This document shows, in pieces, positions 20,238-33,232 of a stretch of 64,000 nt of DNA; position 1 is the first letter of the stretch; every line of letters begins with the position of its first letter. The stretch covers positions 17,670,001 through 17,734,000 of the forward strand of contig JAILWY010000012.1 of NCBI GenBank assembly GCA_022113835.1. Reading direction: 5' to 3'. The notes beneath the pieces are model-generated. The model did not search any database. It was given only the letters and a program-made list of their open reading frames with translations, and was not told the origin of the DNA. The position numbers were made by a program, and so were the translations under genes. The stretch is from Atopsyche davidsoni (Eukaryota; Arthropoda; Insecta; Trichoptera; Hydrobiosidae).

Positions 20238-20959
20238 CGCTTATTTATTACGCAAGGACAAGAGAGTGTATCCGCAAACAAACATTCACTCACACCTCGG
20301 GGATCTATTCGCGTCGTTCCAAAATTAACCTCGCTGCTTGACTCAAACGAAACGCCAAAATGAGGCTGTAGACAACAACACGTATAACATAGACAATTTA
20401 TAAAACAAAATTATCGATTAAAATAGAACGGCTGTTAAACGCTTTTTTATCTAATCACTAATACTGGTTATAATTTTGTCAATTTTCAAAACAAAATAAT
20501 ATTTCTTCTGGCGCTATTTTGATATTAACTTATGAGGGTTTTATCTAATACGTTTGAAATTCAGACGTCAACGAATCGAAAATATCATAAATTGCAAATT
20601 TTCTATATCAAAAATAATTAAATCACCAACTTTTAATAACATTGAATATTTAATCAAACCTATATTTAAAACTATTATCATTAAATCAATCGATTTCATG
20701 CAGTTAGAATTATTACTTGATTTATTTTAATAATTACATACTTTATTTTCTGATCTATATATTTTAATAAAAAATTAATTATCAATTGTAAATTGTCTAT
20801 TTTCATATAGTCATCTTTTGATTTCATGTGTCAATGTCTCTGGCATGTCGCTGTCAAAAAAAATAAAAACACCCGAAGACTTGGGCGGTTAAAACTGTTT
20901 TCTTTGATTATTTGTTTGAATTTATTTCAAAACCATATTAATACATCTAGTATATTAAC
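20238..20959. promoter_or_regulatory. Divergent upstream region shared by RPP40 and PTPA
   Basis: 722 bp separate the two start codons, which face away from each other. The sequence is very AT-rich with no TATA box I would trust and no coding frame. It must contain both promoters unless a 5' UTR exon lies elsewhere. Confidence 0.45.
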
Positions 20960-23900
20960 ATGGGTGACTCCAAGATGGGAATATATGCAGGTTCACTGAA
21001 TTTAATTATATTTTTCCCAATTTAATTTGTTTTCTTTTATTTTTCTTCAAAGATACAATTTTCTCTTCTACAAATAATTACATGCAATAAACAAGCCTTA
21101 TAACATGTTAAATATATATTTTGGTGCTACAGTGTATGGGCAAAGAAATAGTAATAATTAATTTTGAGATATTCTTTATTATTTTTAGTTCCGGAAAATC
21201 ATAATTTTGTTATTCCTGAAAAAGCAGTCAAGGTTATGGGTGATATGAAATTATGGGAAAAATCTGAGGCTTATTTAGTAAGTTCTTTTCAATATATTTA
21301 TTTTTAAAATCCTCTACCAATAGGTCCATTATAAAGCCATACAAGCAATAAAGCATTTCATTCTACAAAATTTCTTATTAATTTGTAAAAATGGCCATGT
21401 TTTCAATATATTGTAATAATTAAAAATATTTTTTCTTATTTAGTGATTTTTTAATTGTTCTTATTATAATTTTAATTATGTATTTTTTTTTTTTAGAATT
21501 ATTTTTAGAACTGCTGTAGTGTCTCATCTACTCTAATAACCAGAATATTTTGACCCCTTTAATTTTTTGTTAATGTTATATTTATATATAATATTTTATA
21601 TACTATATTTTGTAAAAATGATGTTTTCATTTATTGTCAGTACTGGGAGGAACTGTATTCCATTAACTTTTTATGAATAATATTAATTGATTTTCCAGGA
21701 ATTAAACGGTTTCATAATAGCACTGAACACAGCCGTTAAAGGAAAGCCAATTTCCACTAACTGTATTGTTTCTGAAGTATCGAAAAATGTAGTAGCACTC
21801 TTAGATATATTAGATCAAAAAATCAAACAGTATCCACCCATTGAACAACCTCAACGGTTTGGAAATGCTGCATTCAAAACTTGGTACTCGCAACTCAAAG
21901 CTGTAAGTGATTTTACATTACTACTAATGTGTAACACATCCTTTGCAACTACAACTAAGGGGAGGGAAGGGGTATCCCTAGTGGCTGAGTCCTGCTTCTT
22001 GTTCTCCTATGTCAGGTACTCTGCCCCATCAAGCAAACATGCTGTAAGATGTGTAGCCTGATTCTTTTTAACTGGCAGGCAAGAGAAAAGTAAAACACTC
22101 GATCTTCAGTTTACTTCAGATCTGTACACTTTGCTATTTTTTTACACAGGGTGCCATTCCAGAGTTACCACTTGCTTGTTTTTATTATTAACGCTGGAGT
22201 CCTTACAACCAACATTAAGAATTTTTATGTGATAAAGAATAAACCGTTATAATTTAATGTCCTCGTATACATTTTTATTATTAACAATGATGAGACCTCT
22301 TTCACCCTATAAAAGCATTATCAAAACCAAATTATGATTTGATCAATGTCCATTATATATAAACTTACATCACTTTTTTCCATTGATAAAATATCAATTA
22401 TTTGTTCATGAACAGTGAATATAATCATAGGTAATTACAAACTCCTTAGGTGCTACCCTACCCAAGAGAGAGATAGTGTTTAGGGCACTGAAATGTATTC
22501 AACAAAAATAGGTTAGCATATTTGTTATACCATTTTATCGATTGTGTTTGTCTTTTTAGAATTCAATGGATTATCTTCAAAATGCCTTGCCTGATGCATT
22601 CCATAAAGCAATTCCAGAAATAAAAGTTTACCTTGAAGAAGGCTTTGGAAATTCAACTCGTATTGATTATGGAACTGGTCATGAAACTTCATTCATCATG
22701 TTTCTCTGCTGTTTATACAAAATAGGAGCTTTAAATCCTGATGATAAAATAGCTACTGTTTGCTTGATTTTTAATAGGTAGGCTACTTACAAATTATACA
22801 TATCTTTTTACAAAGATATGTATAATTTAGTATAATTATATTTTAATATTATAAAGATAAGCAACAGTCAAGCTAGTAACTTTTGTTAGAATTTGTTTAA
22901 AATTATGATAATTATAATTTGATGCATGTTATGGTTACTTCTAGACCTTATTCAGTCTAGGAAAATTATATTTTTTAGCATGCATTTGTAGATAAATAAA
23001 ATAGTCATAGTCTTTTTTAATTTTTCCAATCAAAGTTAATCTTAAATTGATAAAAGAATAGCATTTTAATTGCCAAACATGATTTTTTATGCTGATGAAC
23101 CCATTTTGTAGATCTTGCAGATTGAATTTGTATTCAATATTTTTGACTTGATGGAATTCCATTTTAATATTTTAAGTAAAATACTTTTGTGATTTTTCTA
23201 ACCTAACCTAACCTAACCTTTCACATTGGCATTATCAAACTAAGTTCCATGCACAACTGAGCAACAGTGAATCCATATGTAAATATAATTGTAAACATTT
23301 TGTATAAATTTAATACCCAAGACTTACAACATAATTCACCACGGTATCAAAAATTATAAAAAAAATCTAGATTCCTTCAATTAAACTTAACCTTTTGAAA
23401 GTGGAATGTATAGAAGATACACTATTAACTTACTCAATCATTGCCTTTTCAGATATTTAGAAATCGTCCGTAACTTACAGCAAACATACAGGATGGAGCC
23501 TGCAGGCAGTCATGGCGTGTGGAGTTTGGATGATTTTCAGTTCACACCATTCATTTGGGGAAGTTCACAATTAGTTGGTAAGTACAAGTACTATTTGTTA
23601 AAAAAAAAAAAACATTTAAAATGCTATGCCTGTGGTTGTGACGCTCAGTCCAATTTTTACATTACCAGATATCTTTCCAAGTTCAATGCATTTCGCACTG
23701 TGATTTTTAAAATTCGTTTAAGTTTAATTTAAAAAAAAAATAAAGCTTTAAACGTGTTAGCATCAAAAGACAATACTTTTTTATTTAAAGCTATAAATTT
23801 TATTAAATCAAATAAATATTCAATTTTTTCTATTTAAAATAACCAACCAAATGGCCAGATTCGTCATGATTTCAATCATAATCTTCTAGCCATTTGGCTA

Positions 23901-24546
23901 TTAATATTTGTTGTTCAAAAGTTATAATAATGTTTCTGTTTTAGCTCACCCGATAATAGAACCCAGTAAGTTCTTGGAGGAAGAAATCCTTGCCAAATTT
24001 GGAAAAGACTTCTTATTCCTATCTTGCATAGAATACATAAAAAAAGTTAAAACTGGTCCGTTTGCTGAGCATTCAAATCAGCTATGGGGGATAAGCGCAG
24101 TTTCTAGCTGGACCAAGATCAACCAAGGGTTGATCAAAATGTATCAAAAGGAGGTACTACAATGTTATTATTTCTTCACACATCGTAAAGTACTTTTGCA
24201 TGCTCTTATAATTAATGCAGCTACCGTTTAAAGTCTGTTGCAGCACCGCAATCCACGTGGTACAATCTAATTATTCAAAATAACTATATGATAACACTTC
24301 CGTTTTGTCAATGAAGTTAAATATAATTTACTAGCTAAATTTAATTTCATGTAATGTGTGATGTATTTAACATTTTGATAACAACTGTTCAATTCACTCA
24401 GTCTTTCAAAACTTGGGATGTTATTCTATTTGTGGATGGACGGCCTTAATTTTTTTATTCTCTTCTTACAGGTTCTGGGAAAATTCCCAGTTGTCCAGCA
24501 CATGCTATTTGGATCTCTTCTACCTATCAGGCCGCTTGTTAAATAA
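20960..24546 (+). CDS. PTPA: Serine/threonine-protein phosphatase 2A activator (PTPA)
   Basis: Seven exons in phase (20960-20990, 21189-21277, 21699-21902, 22560-22777, 23453-23577, 23945-24153, 24472-24546) encode 316 residues. Diagnostic blocks are the conserved [11 protein letters not shown], the [20 protein letters not shown] segment and the [20 protein letters not shown] region, all characteristic of the all-helical PTPA fold. Known role: a chaperone/isomerase that uses ATP to activate the PP2A catalytic subunit and promote holoenzyme assembly. The intron 21903-22559 has a more GC-rich stretch (about 21950-22130) of unknown origin. A polyadenylation signal AATAAA follows near 24741. The gene converges with ELP5. 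Confidence 0.96.
23140..23243. mobile_element. Half MITE carrying a (CCTAA)n insect telomere-type tract
   Basis: GATGGAATTCCATTTTAATA, then AAAATACTTTTGTGATTTTT, matches the left arm of the palindromic family. Where other copies continue with CCACATG, this one switches to four CCTAA units (23199-23218), then resumes at CTTTCACATTGGCATTATC. CCTAA/TTAGG is the canonical insect telomere repeat. It sits in a PTPA intron. Confidence 0.7.
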
Positions 24547-25216
24547 TTATGTTGTGAAATAATTTATACATCAGATTAATATTAATTTACTATTTTTCAA
24601 AATACATTGTGATAATTAATAGTTGGCATATATTTAATTGAACAATATGAAGCCTTATTGTTGTACAAATGATGTTTTTATAGGTAGCAAATTTTTTTTA
24701 ATAATCAGATGTCGCCTACACAAATAATAGTTTTAAATAATAAAGACAATATTTAATAGATAAACGTATATATTTTTTATTTATCCTCAATATCCAACTG
24801 CAAATGTGAATTCATTACAATTTATATATTTGTAATTCATGTCAAAACTTTGGAAAAGATGCTCATAGGTGTATTTTAAGTAGTAAATACCTTCTTTTTA
24901 GTTTCTCTTTCATGATAATGCTGGAATAAACATAATAATATTTTAACAAGCAAAACTGTTTTAAAATCATAACCAGAATGGTTAATTAACTAAGAAATAT
25001 GTATGGATCAATCATTAGTCTACCACCTAAAATGATTAACAATTCAAAAAATAAGCACTTGATTGTTTAAAAACTGATGTGAAACCCAGCTATCAGTACT
25101 AAAAATGTTTAACTCTTTGTAGTTTGTCTTAAAATTTTTATTTTATAGTGGTATAAATATTCCCCATAATTTACAAAAAATATCTCTTCACGAAGACACA
25201 CAAGCGGTGAATTCTC
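24547..25216. other. Convergent 3' region of PTPA and ELP5
   Basis: AT-rich 3' UTR sequence, with AATAAA near 24741 serving PTPA. No coding frame or repeat is seen. Confidence 0.45.
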
Positions 25217-25999
25217 TTAAATATCTAGATCTTCATCTGGATCTTCATCATCCCAGTCATCACCTGCATCGTGTTCATACAAAACTTTGCCACTTCCTTT
25301 ATTTAACTCCGTGTAAGGTAAAATCATATCGTCCTTAATTGCTTTTGCCGATCCTTCAACAGAAATCTTGAAAGAAGATAATTCAGTAGGCTTGGTAATC
25401 ACAGTGTTCACTTTTTTATTGTCTTCTCTCTTGATTTCTGTGCTAATCCACTTATTCACATCTTCCTTGTAGTAAACTTCTTCTGCGGAATGGGTTATTT
25501 TACCTGTTGGCATTTTCGTTATTGTATTTATGTAAAATGTTGAACTTTTTATAAAATTTACAGAAATATGAACTGACGAGAGATGTGATAATTGTTTAAC
25601 CATCTTTTTTCCGTAGAGTAAACAGTCATTGTGAAGAACTACTACTACATTTTTTACATCTTTGTGGTTTCGTAAATGGTTAATGGTTTTTAAGGTGTAC
25701 TCCCATCCAAGAATTGTCGACATCTGATTCACCGAGTCAATCACAATAGAATATGGTTTTGATTCAATTGATAAAGGATTTGATAAGTAAAATATCCATT
25801 TTTTGGGATCCAAGAATGAGACATAGTTAATTTCTGATTTTAAAATATTTCTCCATTTTTCTGAGGACTTCTCGAAGCATAATATAGAATTACTATCTCC
25901 GATATCTTTTATAATGTACTGAATTAGATTTTTGCTATTCAAATGAAGGGAATCTTCTAGTAAAATCATCCCATTGGGATATTTATCGTGAGATGACAT
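25217..25999 (-). CDS. ELP5: Elongator complex protein 5
   Basis: One intronless frame of 260 residues from the ATG at 25999. The frame stays open upstream to 26080 but has no earlier ATG. The Elp4-6-type RecA-like fold is suggested by MILLEDSLHLNSKNLIQYI at the start, by the strand PYSIVIDSVNQMSTILGWE and by NVVVVLHNDCLL. The acidic tail DDWDDEDPDEDLDI is typical of ELP5. Known role: part of the Elp4-Elp5-Elp6 ring of Elongator, needed for wobble uridine (U34) modification of tRNAs. The central fold diverges strongly between phyla, so the acidic tail and length carry much of the assignment. Confidence 0.87.
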   Translation of the reverse strand: MSSHDKYPNGMILLEDSLHLNSKNLIQYIIKDIGDSNSILCFEKSSEKWRNILKSEINYVSFLDPKKWIFYLSNPLSIESKPYSIVIDSVNQMSTILGWEYTLKTINHLRNHKDVKNVVVVLHNDCLLYGKKMVKQLSHLSSVHISVNFIKSSTFYINTITKMPTGKITHSAEEVYYKEDVNKWISTEIKREDNKKVNTVITKPTELSSFKISVEGSAKAIKDDMILPYTELNKGSGKVLYEHDAGDDWDDEDPDEDLDI

Positions 26000-26644
26000 A
26001 TTTATAAATATATCATATGTATAATCAACGTTTAAATTATTATAAACGTTACAAGTCCATACAAACGCAGTCTTTGACACTCAACTGCAGAACCATATCT
26101 CAACACAGAACAGAAATTTCTGCATAGAACTGTCAAATCTTCTAGTCTATGGCGGTCCACTAATACTACCAGCTTCAAAATCTCAAATAATATTACCTTA
26201 TTTAGTACTACAAAAAAAATCTACTGCAAAAGTCATGTTTTTTGATATCTTTACTTAGAATATCAAGAATATGTAATAACTATGGAATATTTCCGTACCA
26301 AATATATAATCAAAATGCATTTTTAAAAAATGACAAGCCAATTTTTTTAACCTTATCCATGCTATCCAAAAAAATAACAAAAATACTGTGGTAACCATAT
26401 ATTTTTATGTGCTAGAATTTTTCACCCAAAAACTCATATCTATCAGATAACATTTCATTTAAGCGCTAGCCTAAGATTGGTCTTTTTTTGGAGCGCGAGT
26501 CTGACCGATCAGATCATGGCAACTACATAACTTTTTAACAATTCGACTTTTGCAACATTAGCAAAAATAATTACTTAAAATTATTGACATCACATTAACG
26601 ATTTGATTTGAAATAGCAGGGTATCCATAGTACCATAAGCCATT

Positions 26645-26831
26645 TAAGTATTTTAAATAAAATATTTGATTGATTTTTCCACATGGTAATTTTTATTGGT
26701 GACCGGTTTCTCTCACTCAGTTTGACAATGCCAATGTGAAAGGTTGGCGAAACCGGTCACCAATTAAAATTAACATAGGGAAAAATCTCAAGTATTTTTT
26801 TTTAAATATTATAATGGAATCCACCAAGTAC
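26645..26831. mobile_element. Palindromic MITE between ELP5 and photolyase
   Basis: Left: AAGTATTTTAAATAAAATAT, then TTTTTCCACATGG and ATTGGTGACCGGTTT. Right: AGGTTGGCGAAACCGGTCAC, then GGGAAAAATCTCAAGTATT and TGGAATCCACCAAGTAC. Arms are inverted around CAGTTTGACAATGCCAATG. Confidence 0.85.
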
Positions 26832-27030
26832 TCTCGATCATAAATATTGATTATTTAAGCACAACGAAACCACAGAATTATATTATCTTTCACATATTAT
26901 TGACAAAAATCTGACCTATTAGATCACACAAATCATCAGATAAACTAATCATCAAATTTTGATGTTTAGTTGCAGCGTATAAATATAAAATTTATTCTGT
27001 CTATATTCAGTATTTTTGTATTTTTCAGAT

Positions 27031-27141
27031 AGTACTTTGTGGAATTTCATTTCGATATTATAAATAAAATACTTTTGTGATTTTTCCACATGATTAATTT
27101 TATTGGTGACCGGTTTCGCCAACCTTCACGTTGGCATTATC
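27031..27141. mobile_element. Left half of the palindromic MITE
   Basis: AGTACTTTGTGGAATTTCAT, then AAATACTTTTGTGATTTTTC, then GTGACCGGTTTCGCCAACC and TTGGCATTATC. The sequence stops there: the right arm is missing. It is one of the least decayed left arms in the window. Confidence 0.8.
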
Positions 27142-27719
27142 TTTTTTATAAATAAATAAAGCATTATGATAGATGTACGAATAATTACGATTGAACATAT
27201 AATTAGAATAATTTGATTGTATAAAGTAGAGTTGATGTAAAAGTGAACATCATATAAGTCTTCAAATTCAGGTATGAAGATTCACAATATACTCTTGATT
27301 CTTCATCAGTCATGGATTTTAACAATGAACCTGATATGAGTTAGAAATTTCAATAACAGCTTAAAAGAAATGGTTTAGTTAGTTATAAAATAAGCTATGA
27401 TAAAACACAAGATATTTATTTATTATAAAAGCTGTTCAAAGGTAGTGAACATTCAAATTCTGTTACCACACAAAAGGTAAAATAATCCATCCAATAAAAT
27501 AGAAAATCACAAATACTCTTTTCTCAGCTTGTGAAAACTGCTGTGGGTGATATGCATACTGCATAAAAATAACCATCTTGCCAATGTCTGCAGTAACCAT
27601 TTTGCTCAGAAGAGTAAGAAGACTATTCATCAATTTGTGCCAGGTTTAACTGCCAAACCTATTTCTGTCAGATTTGAATGTCATCATAAAACCTTTGTCA
27701 AGTAAATGTTGACTTGAAT

Positions 27720-29478
27720 TTAACTTGATTTTTGCTTTTTGCTCGCAACTGACGATTTAGGTGAATTACATCGTTTAACTGGTTTATTACCAAATTCTTT
27801 ATTTTTTTTATATGCTAATGACATTTTTGAAATATTTTCCTTATAGACATCTTCATGAATCACAATTCTCTGTGGGTAGTCAATTCCAATAATACAGCCT
27901 ACAGATTTCTGATAACTGATAGGTGCTAACCAAGGTTCATAAATATATTCTTGTGAAAATCGTTTCAATTCAGGCACATATTTCTTTATATACACTCCGG
28001 CTTTATCAGTCTTCTTTCCAAATGCTACAGGACTATATACTCTAAAGAATTGATGAAAAAATGCTGATGCTGACAGCCAAAGCCAATTTCCCGCATTGAG
28101 TGCCCAGTCAGCATCTAATAGATATTCTTCAAAAACTTTTTGGCCATGCTCCCAAGATATCCACAGATCTCCTCGGGTCAAAAAGCATGCAACAGCGTGC
28201 CGGGCCAAGTGGTGAATCCATCCTTCTTGCTTAAGCTGCCGCATGATGGCATCAATAAATGGATAACCAGTTCGGCCTTCTTTCCAAGCTTTGAGATGCT
28301 CATCGTTTTCTCTCCAGGGAACCTGGCAGCAAATTTTATTTCCTTCCATTTTATCAAAGTTGGGAATTGCTGCACCAACTGCATAGTAAAACTCACGCCA
28401 CATGAGTTGACCCATCAATGAAACTGGTGGTTTTGTATGAGGACTATTGCTTATGGTAGCTTTTAGCTTATAGTAGAAGAGTTTAGGTGAAAGACAGCCG
28501 AACTTTAAATACGGACTCAATACAGTGGTACTGGGCTCAAGACTATTTGGTGAAGTATTTGGCTTCTCAAATTTACAAACCCACTGTTTTTTAGCCATAT
28601 AAATATCAAGTCGACTGAGTGCTTCGTTTTCTCCACCTGGATATAAACATGGACCCAAATCAGATTCATTCACTCCTAATTCTTCTAACGTAGGGCAACC
28701 ATAAATAGATGGATTTTTTTTCTCATCAATGAGAAGTTGGGGTGCTGAGTTTTCCGCCAATATCAATGGACTTTTAAGAGGTTCCTTTATCGCCGGTAAC
28801 TTATCTAATAGGGAAAGAAACTTTTGGTATGTGAGTGGAGGTGATCCACCATTTTTGATAACAACGCTTTGTACATTGTACAATGTATGTGAAGTTCTTT
28901 GAATGACCTCAACTCCAAATTTAGAAGCGAGATTCTCAACTTCTTCGTCTCTTTTGATAGCATAAGGTTCGGTATCTGTTTCAAAAGTCAACACCTTTAC
29001 ATTCCATTTTTTAAATAACTCAGGAAACATCTTCTCTGGAGAACCTCTGACGACGTATAGTTGTGACTTAATTTTAATTAAATTATCATTTAATTGCTCT
29101 AGAGACTGCTTCAGAAATCTCCAACGGTTACAGCCAACTGTCATCCATTGAATGATATCAGGATCTAATATAAAAATAGGTCTTAAGACCATGTTTTTAT
29201 TATTAACCTGGAAAAAAAAATTCGTGTGAAGTTAAATTATTGAAGTGAATTAGTAAAGTGATCAATAATCAAGAGATTGAACAACGATTGAATGAAGGTG
29301 ATTTCGGAGCACCGTAAGTATACTTAATTATAACTGTGCTAAGCGTATTTAATCATCCCGGATTTGCATTTGTGATGAAAGTGCATACCTCTTTGATAGC
29401 ATCCAAAAGAGCGGGATTATCATGTAGACGTAATCCTTTTCGAAACCAGTGGATAACTGTTTTTTGATTTCCAGACAT
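27720..29478 (-). CDS. phr6-4: (6-4) DNA photolyase
   Basis: Two exons, 29478-29389 and 29207-27720, join in phase to give 525 residues. The N-terminal alpha/beta photolyase domain starts VIHWFRKGLRLHDNPALLD. The FAD domain contains FEKPNTSPNSLEPSTTVLSP, GRTGYPFIDAIMRQL, the active-site histidines in WIHHLARHAVACFLTRGDLW, and WALNAGNWLWLSASAFFHQF. Resemblance to the Drosophila (6-4) photolyase is high over the whole length. The short basic tail (KRCNSPKSS, KKQK), without a long cryptochrome C-terminal extension, and the IYEPW/CIIGIDYP segment favour repair enzyme over CRY2. Known reaction: light-driven repair of (6-4) pyrimidine-pyrimidone photoproducts using FAD. Confidence 0.95.
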
Positions 29479-30953
29479 TTTCAAATATTCGGCTGCAATA
29501 TATAAGTGAAAATTTGTTTACTATCACAAAATGTAGTATCCGGATATATACACATCCGTCACAGAAAATGTACTTTAAAATTCAATGGTTGATTTTTTTG
29601 TCTATGCTCAAAAGTGATGTCCTAGCTGGGACTAGTTATGGACTGTAACTTATTTATTTTTATTTAAAGAAAATAAATATTTTAAATAAATAAGTGATTT
29701 TCCACATGTTAATTTTGTTTTGTGTGACTAATTTCGTCAACTTTATATGTTGGCATTTTCAAACAGAGTGATTTACAAAAAATGACAAATTATTATTCAA
29801 AGAGAGACAATGATTACAGCAGTAATTCAAATGTTCAATGAGTTTAATGTTCTTGACTAATGGGAAATTCAATACAATTTTTAATTTAAGCGATTCAATT
29901 CTTATGATGACGACGAATCAATTATTACTAATAATACATTATTTATGATCCAACTTGTATAATCAATAAATTCAATTATTTATCCCAAGGTATAATAAAT
30001 ATTGGATTATCTCTTATTTTTTATAGGTAAGGAATTCTACTTCCTAGCCACAAGGCGTTGAAGGAGAACACTCTCCTGTTCCGCCGAAAAAGATACAGGA
30101 ATGTCATATTTCGTTGTGTCAATGTTCGTATTATAGATTGCCGGTAATAAACAGCGATTTTTTTTTAATTTTAAATTTCATTTGAAAAATGTTAAAGCTA
30201 ATGCTTAATTCTTTGCTCTGGATGTCCGCTATTTTAAAATTGCAGTTTATTTTTTACCAAAAGTATATAGTTCATTTCTAAAACTTCAATTTTAAACTGA
30301 GATTACTAACTCTTTTTGTTTGTAGACAAAATATCTATTAAACTTTGTGAAACAATACATGCCCCTAATGCAGTACTTTTAAACTTAAAAGCACTGCATT
30401 TTATTTTTTTTGCTTTTTTTAAATTGAAACGTTTTAAAAATCACATGCACTTTTTTAATGGATAAATTAAGGATACTTAGGTAAAAATGAGTAGTCACAG
30501 AGGAAGATAAATTTATAGTTTATTGACAAATATATTTATATGACAAAAATTAAAATGAGAATCATTAATCTTATATATCTGAGATAACCAATTCAGCTAA
30601 CAATTTAGAATAAAGAAATTTTAAAGCCTTCAAAAAAGATATTTGCTACTGTTACATTTGAAAAACCAGAAAAAATATTAATAGTAAATATCATATTAAT
30701 TTATATTGTCAAAAATCAAATGTTCATATAATTTATAATAAGTATTTCAAACTTGTGAATTATGTTAGATTATAACTAACAATATTTTAATTGTAATAAA
30801 TATTTATTATTTTTGTGTATACATATTTTATGATAGACTTTATTATGGATATAGAATGATCTCTACAATTGATTTTTTTTTAAATATGCAATCAACTAGT
30901 GATAATTTTACAATGGATATGTACAACATTAAATATGCTTTTTCTTATTGGTT
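29479..30953. other. Intergenic region between photolyase and gustatory receptor
   Basis: AT-rich. Contains a degenerate MITE half at about 29660-29770 and the putative photolyase promoter just above 29478. I found no coding frame; a slightly more complex stretch at 30030-30140 could be an old repeat but is unidentified. Confidence 0.45.
29660..29770. mobile_element. Degenerate half MITE
   Basis: TTAAATAAATAAGTGATTTT, CCACATGTTAATTTTG, GACTAATTTCGTCAACTTT and GTTGGCATTTTCAAAC follow the order of the family's left half, with several substitutions. The right arm is absent. Confidence 0.6.
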
Positions 30954-32991
30954 TCATGTTAATTGAACTATTATAATAAAATATGTAGTAATTGTACCAG
31001 CCAATGCCAAAATTAAGCTGAATTCGATTGGGAACAAACCGCAAGCTATAAAGTTTGGAAAGCATTGTGTAGTTAAATTTGACCATGATATAAGTTTTTT
31101 CATGTATTTTGTAGTAACTGGAAAAATAAAATTGTTTGAATTTCTTTAAGTTAATAATAAAAAGTAGCTTTGTCTCATAAATATATGAAAATCATTATTT
31201 TTACATACATAAATGCGTAATTCATCAAAAAATAGTTTGTTACCTTTATTTTTGTGATAAATTATAGTACTGATCAAAATTCCAGTTTTCCTTGCTTCCA
31301 TCGTTACAGTTTCACAAAGTCCTATTATTATAAATAGTATTATTATATCAAATATGACAAAATTTATCACAGCCACAATAGGACTGAAACTAAATATTCC
31401 AGGTGGAATCACCTAAAATTGTATAAATTTGTATTATATATAATATATTCAATATTTTCAACAAAAAGTACTTTGTGTTCGACAAAATTCCAATTAAATA
31501 TTTTGTAATAATTATTATATTTATTATTTTTTCCATGTTTTTATTTTTATTATGACTAGTTTCGCCAGCTTATCTCATTTACATTTTCTATTATTTTTTT
31601 TTAAAAAACACCAGCGAATCAAGTTGGTGAAACCAGTCACTTGTAAATTAAAAAAATTGGAAAGTAATCCCAAAAGTAATTTTATTTAAAAAATATTAAT
31701 TTATTTTATATTTATATCAATGTAATATATTACTGATACACTCTTAATTAGAAATAACAATTGAATTTTTACTTAAATTAATCATGGATTATTACCTCTA
31801 CTTCTGATGAAAAAAATTTGATCAGCCTTAAGGTCCTGATAATAGACACAATCTCACCAAACGCAATTAAGAGTATCTGGAAAAGCTTGTTGAATTTAAT
31901 AGTTTTGTCTTTATTTCACATCATGCAAATTAACTATTAAATAAAAATCACATCCAAAACACATAGACGCATAGTTCTCAGGTGACGGTTAATTTGGATG
32001 AACATAGTTTAAAAATATTTTTGATTGAAACATTCAATTTAATGTACATCATTTTTTTACTTACATGGCCACCAAACAGTTTGTTGATCAATTTAGACTG
32101 GTCACATGAGATCATGTATACTTTCATTAATTTATCGATGTTGCATTTTTTAAAGTCAACCACCTCCTCCCCTAGTTTTTTTAGTTGACTATACGCAAAA
32201 AAGTAATTGGTAAAATTATGATACTTGTCTATGTTAATATAATATTTTTCTTCATTTCTTTCAATGTGATTATTTTGTTCTTGAAAAATATGTTGGATTT
32301 GCACATTCAATATATAAAATTTACACCACAAATTATACATCAATGAAATAAAATGTATTATAGTAAACGTGTTTAGCAAGTACAATAAATAATTTGTACT
32401 ATATAAAACGGCAGTTATTTCATTAAAACATGAATATAATGAATAAAACTCAAAAGACGATAATAGCAGTAAAGTAATAAAAATAAATATAATATTTTTC
32501 AAAATAAATGTCTTTAAAATATTACTGAAACCGGCATTATCAATGTTGAGGAGGCAATCAATAATTTTGAAATTTACATATTTTTTCATGCATTCTGCAT
32601 GAGAACTGATCAAAGTTCCTATTATGTTCCATGCAGATATTGAGAAAGAAGTTATTAAACCCACCATATCACAAAGTCCAACTATAGCGGGTGCATTCCC
32701 TTGGTTATATACATAATTATTGCGCATATAGATTACAAACACAATTATAACTGGCAAGATTGTCAGAACAACACTACAATAAAGTTTTTTTTTGTACACA
32801 TTACTTTTCACAGTTAATTGACCTAATGAAAGAATGTTCAAAATACAAAACAGTAATTTAAAAGGATAGATTTGATTTTCAAAAAAAAAATTAGGCTTAT
32901 TGAAGTATTTAAAGTCATGTAAATAAATGTTTTTTTCAATTTGGCTTTGATTAACCTCTGATACTTTTTTATTCAATTTTGTTTTCATCAT
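30954..32991 (-). CDS. Insect gustatory receptor (seven-transmembrane)
   Basis: Four exons in phase (32991-32065, 31876-31796, 31412-31205, 31117-30954) encode about 459 residues. The protein is rich in hydrophobic segments (for example CSVVLTILPVIIVFVIYM and VINFVIFDIIILFIIIGL), and the last exon ends in the gustatory-receptor signature of TM7: GLFPIEFSLIL, then AGTITTYFIIIVQL. The three short 3' exons after one long 5' exon are the typical gene shape of insect Gr genes. Known role: ligand-gated cation channel in taste neurons. The ligand cannot be read from sequence, and I cannot place it in a sugar, CO2 or bitter clade. The least certain junction is the donor at 31204 (GTAAAA), chosen because it is the only nearby one giving the right phase. 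Confidence 0.85.
31467..31695. mobile_element. Degenerate palindromic MITE in a Gr intron
   Basis: AAGTACTTTGTGTTCGACAA on the left, TGACTAGTTTCGCCAGC and GTTGGTGAAACCAGTCACTT inside, and an AATCCCAAAAGTAATTTTAT right arm keep the family order, with many changes. It lies in the Gr intron 31413-31795. Confidence 0.6.
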
Positions 32992-33164
32992 GATAACTTT
33001 AAAAGTATATTATTATTTTATAAATTGACTGGTAAATTTAGTAAATAAGTACTTTGTCTCCCTGAGATTCTGCCTTTTATATTGTGAAGAAAAATTATAT
33101 ACACAGCAATACAATCAATACTTGGTCTAAAGTACAAAAAAAATTAGTTGTCAGTTTAAGTACC

Positions 33165-33232
33165 TTTCTGATATTATCAAGTGATTGATGAACTATTTCA
33201 CAAAGGCATTGACATATTTCACTCATGAAAAT
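33165..33232 (-). pseudogene. Orphan exon-like fragment, possible gustatory receptor relic
   Basis: Between an acceptor-like TTTTTAG and a donor-like GTACTT the minus strand reads IFMSEICQCLCEIVHQSLDN, then IRK. LCEIV with following polar residues resembles the Gr segment LCETVTMEARKTG in the intact gene just downstream. It may be the trace of a tandem Gr duplicate; it is too short to prove. Confidence 0.3.

Larger units (their letters stand above)
26000..27719. other. Intergenic region between ELP5 and photolyase, with two MITE copies
   Basis: Apart from the two MITE copies listed separately (26645-26831 and 27031-27141), this is AT-rich noncoding sequence. The ELP5 promoter should lie just above 25999 and the photolyase 3' UTR just below 27720. 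I see no coding frame. Confidence 0.45.

Noticed and set aside
26000..26080. N-terminal extension of ELP5 upstream of 25999
   Set aside because: The frame is open but contains no ATG; the ATG at 25999 gives the expected start and length.
28140..28421. 93-residue frame (+) opposite the photolyase
   Set aside because: Antisense shadow of a conserved exon.
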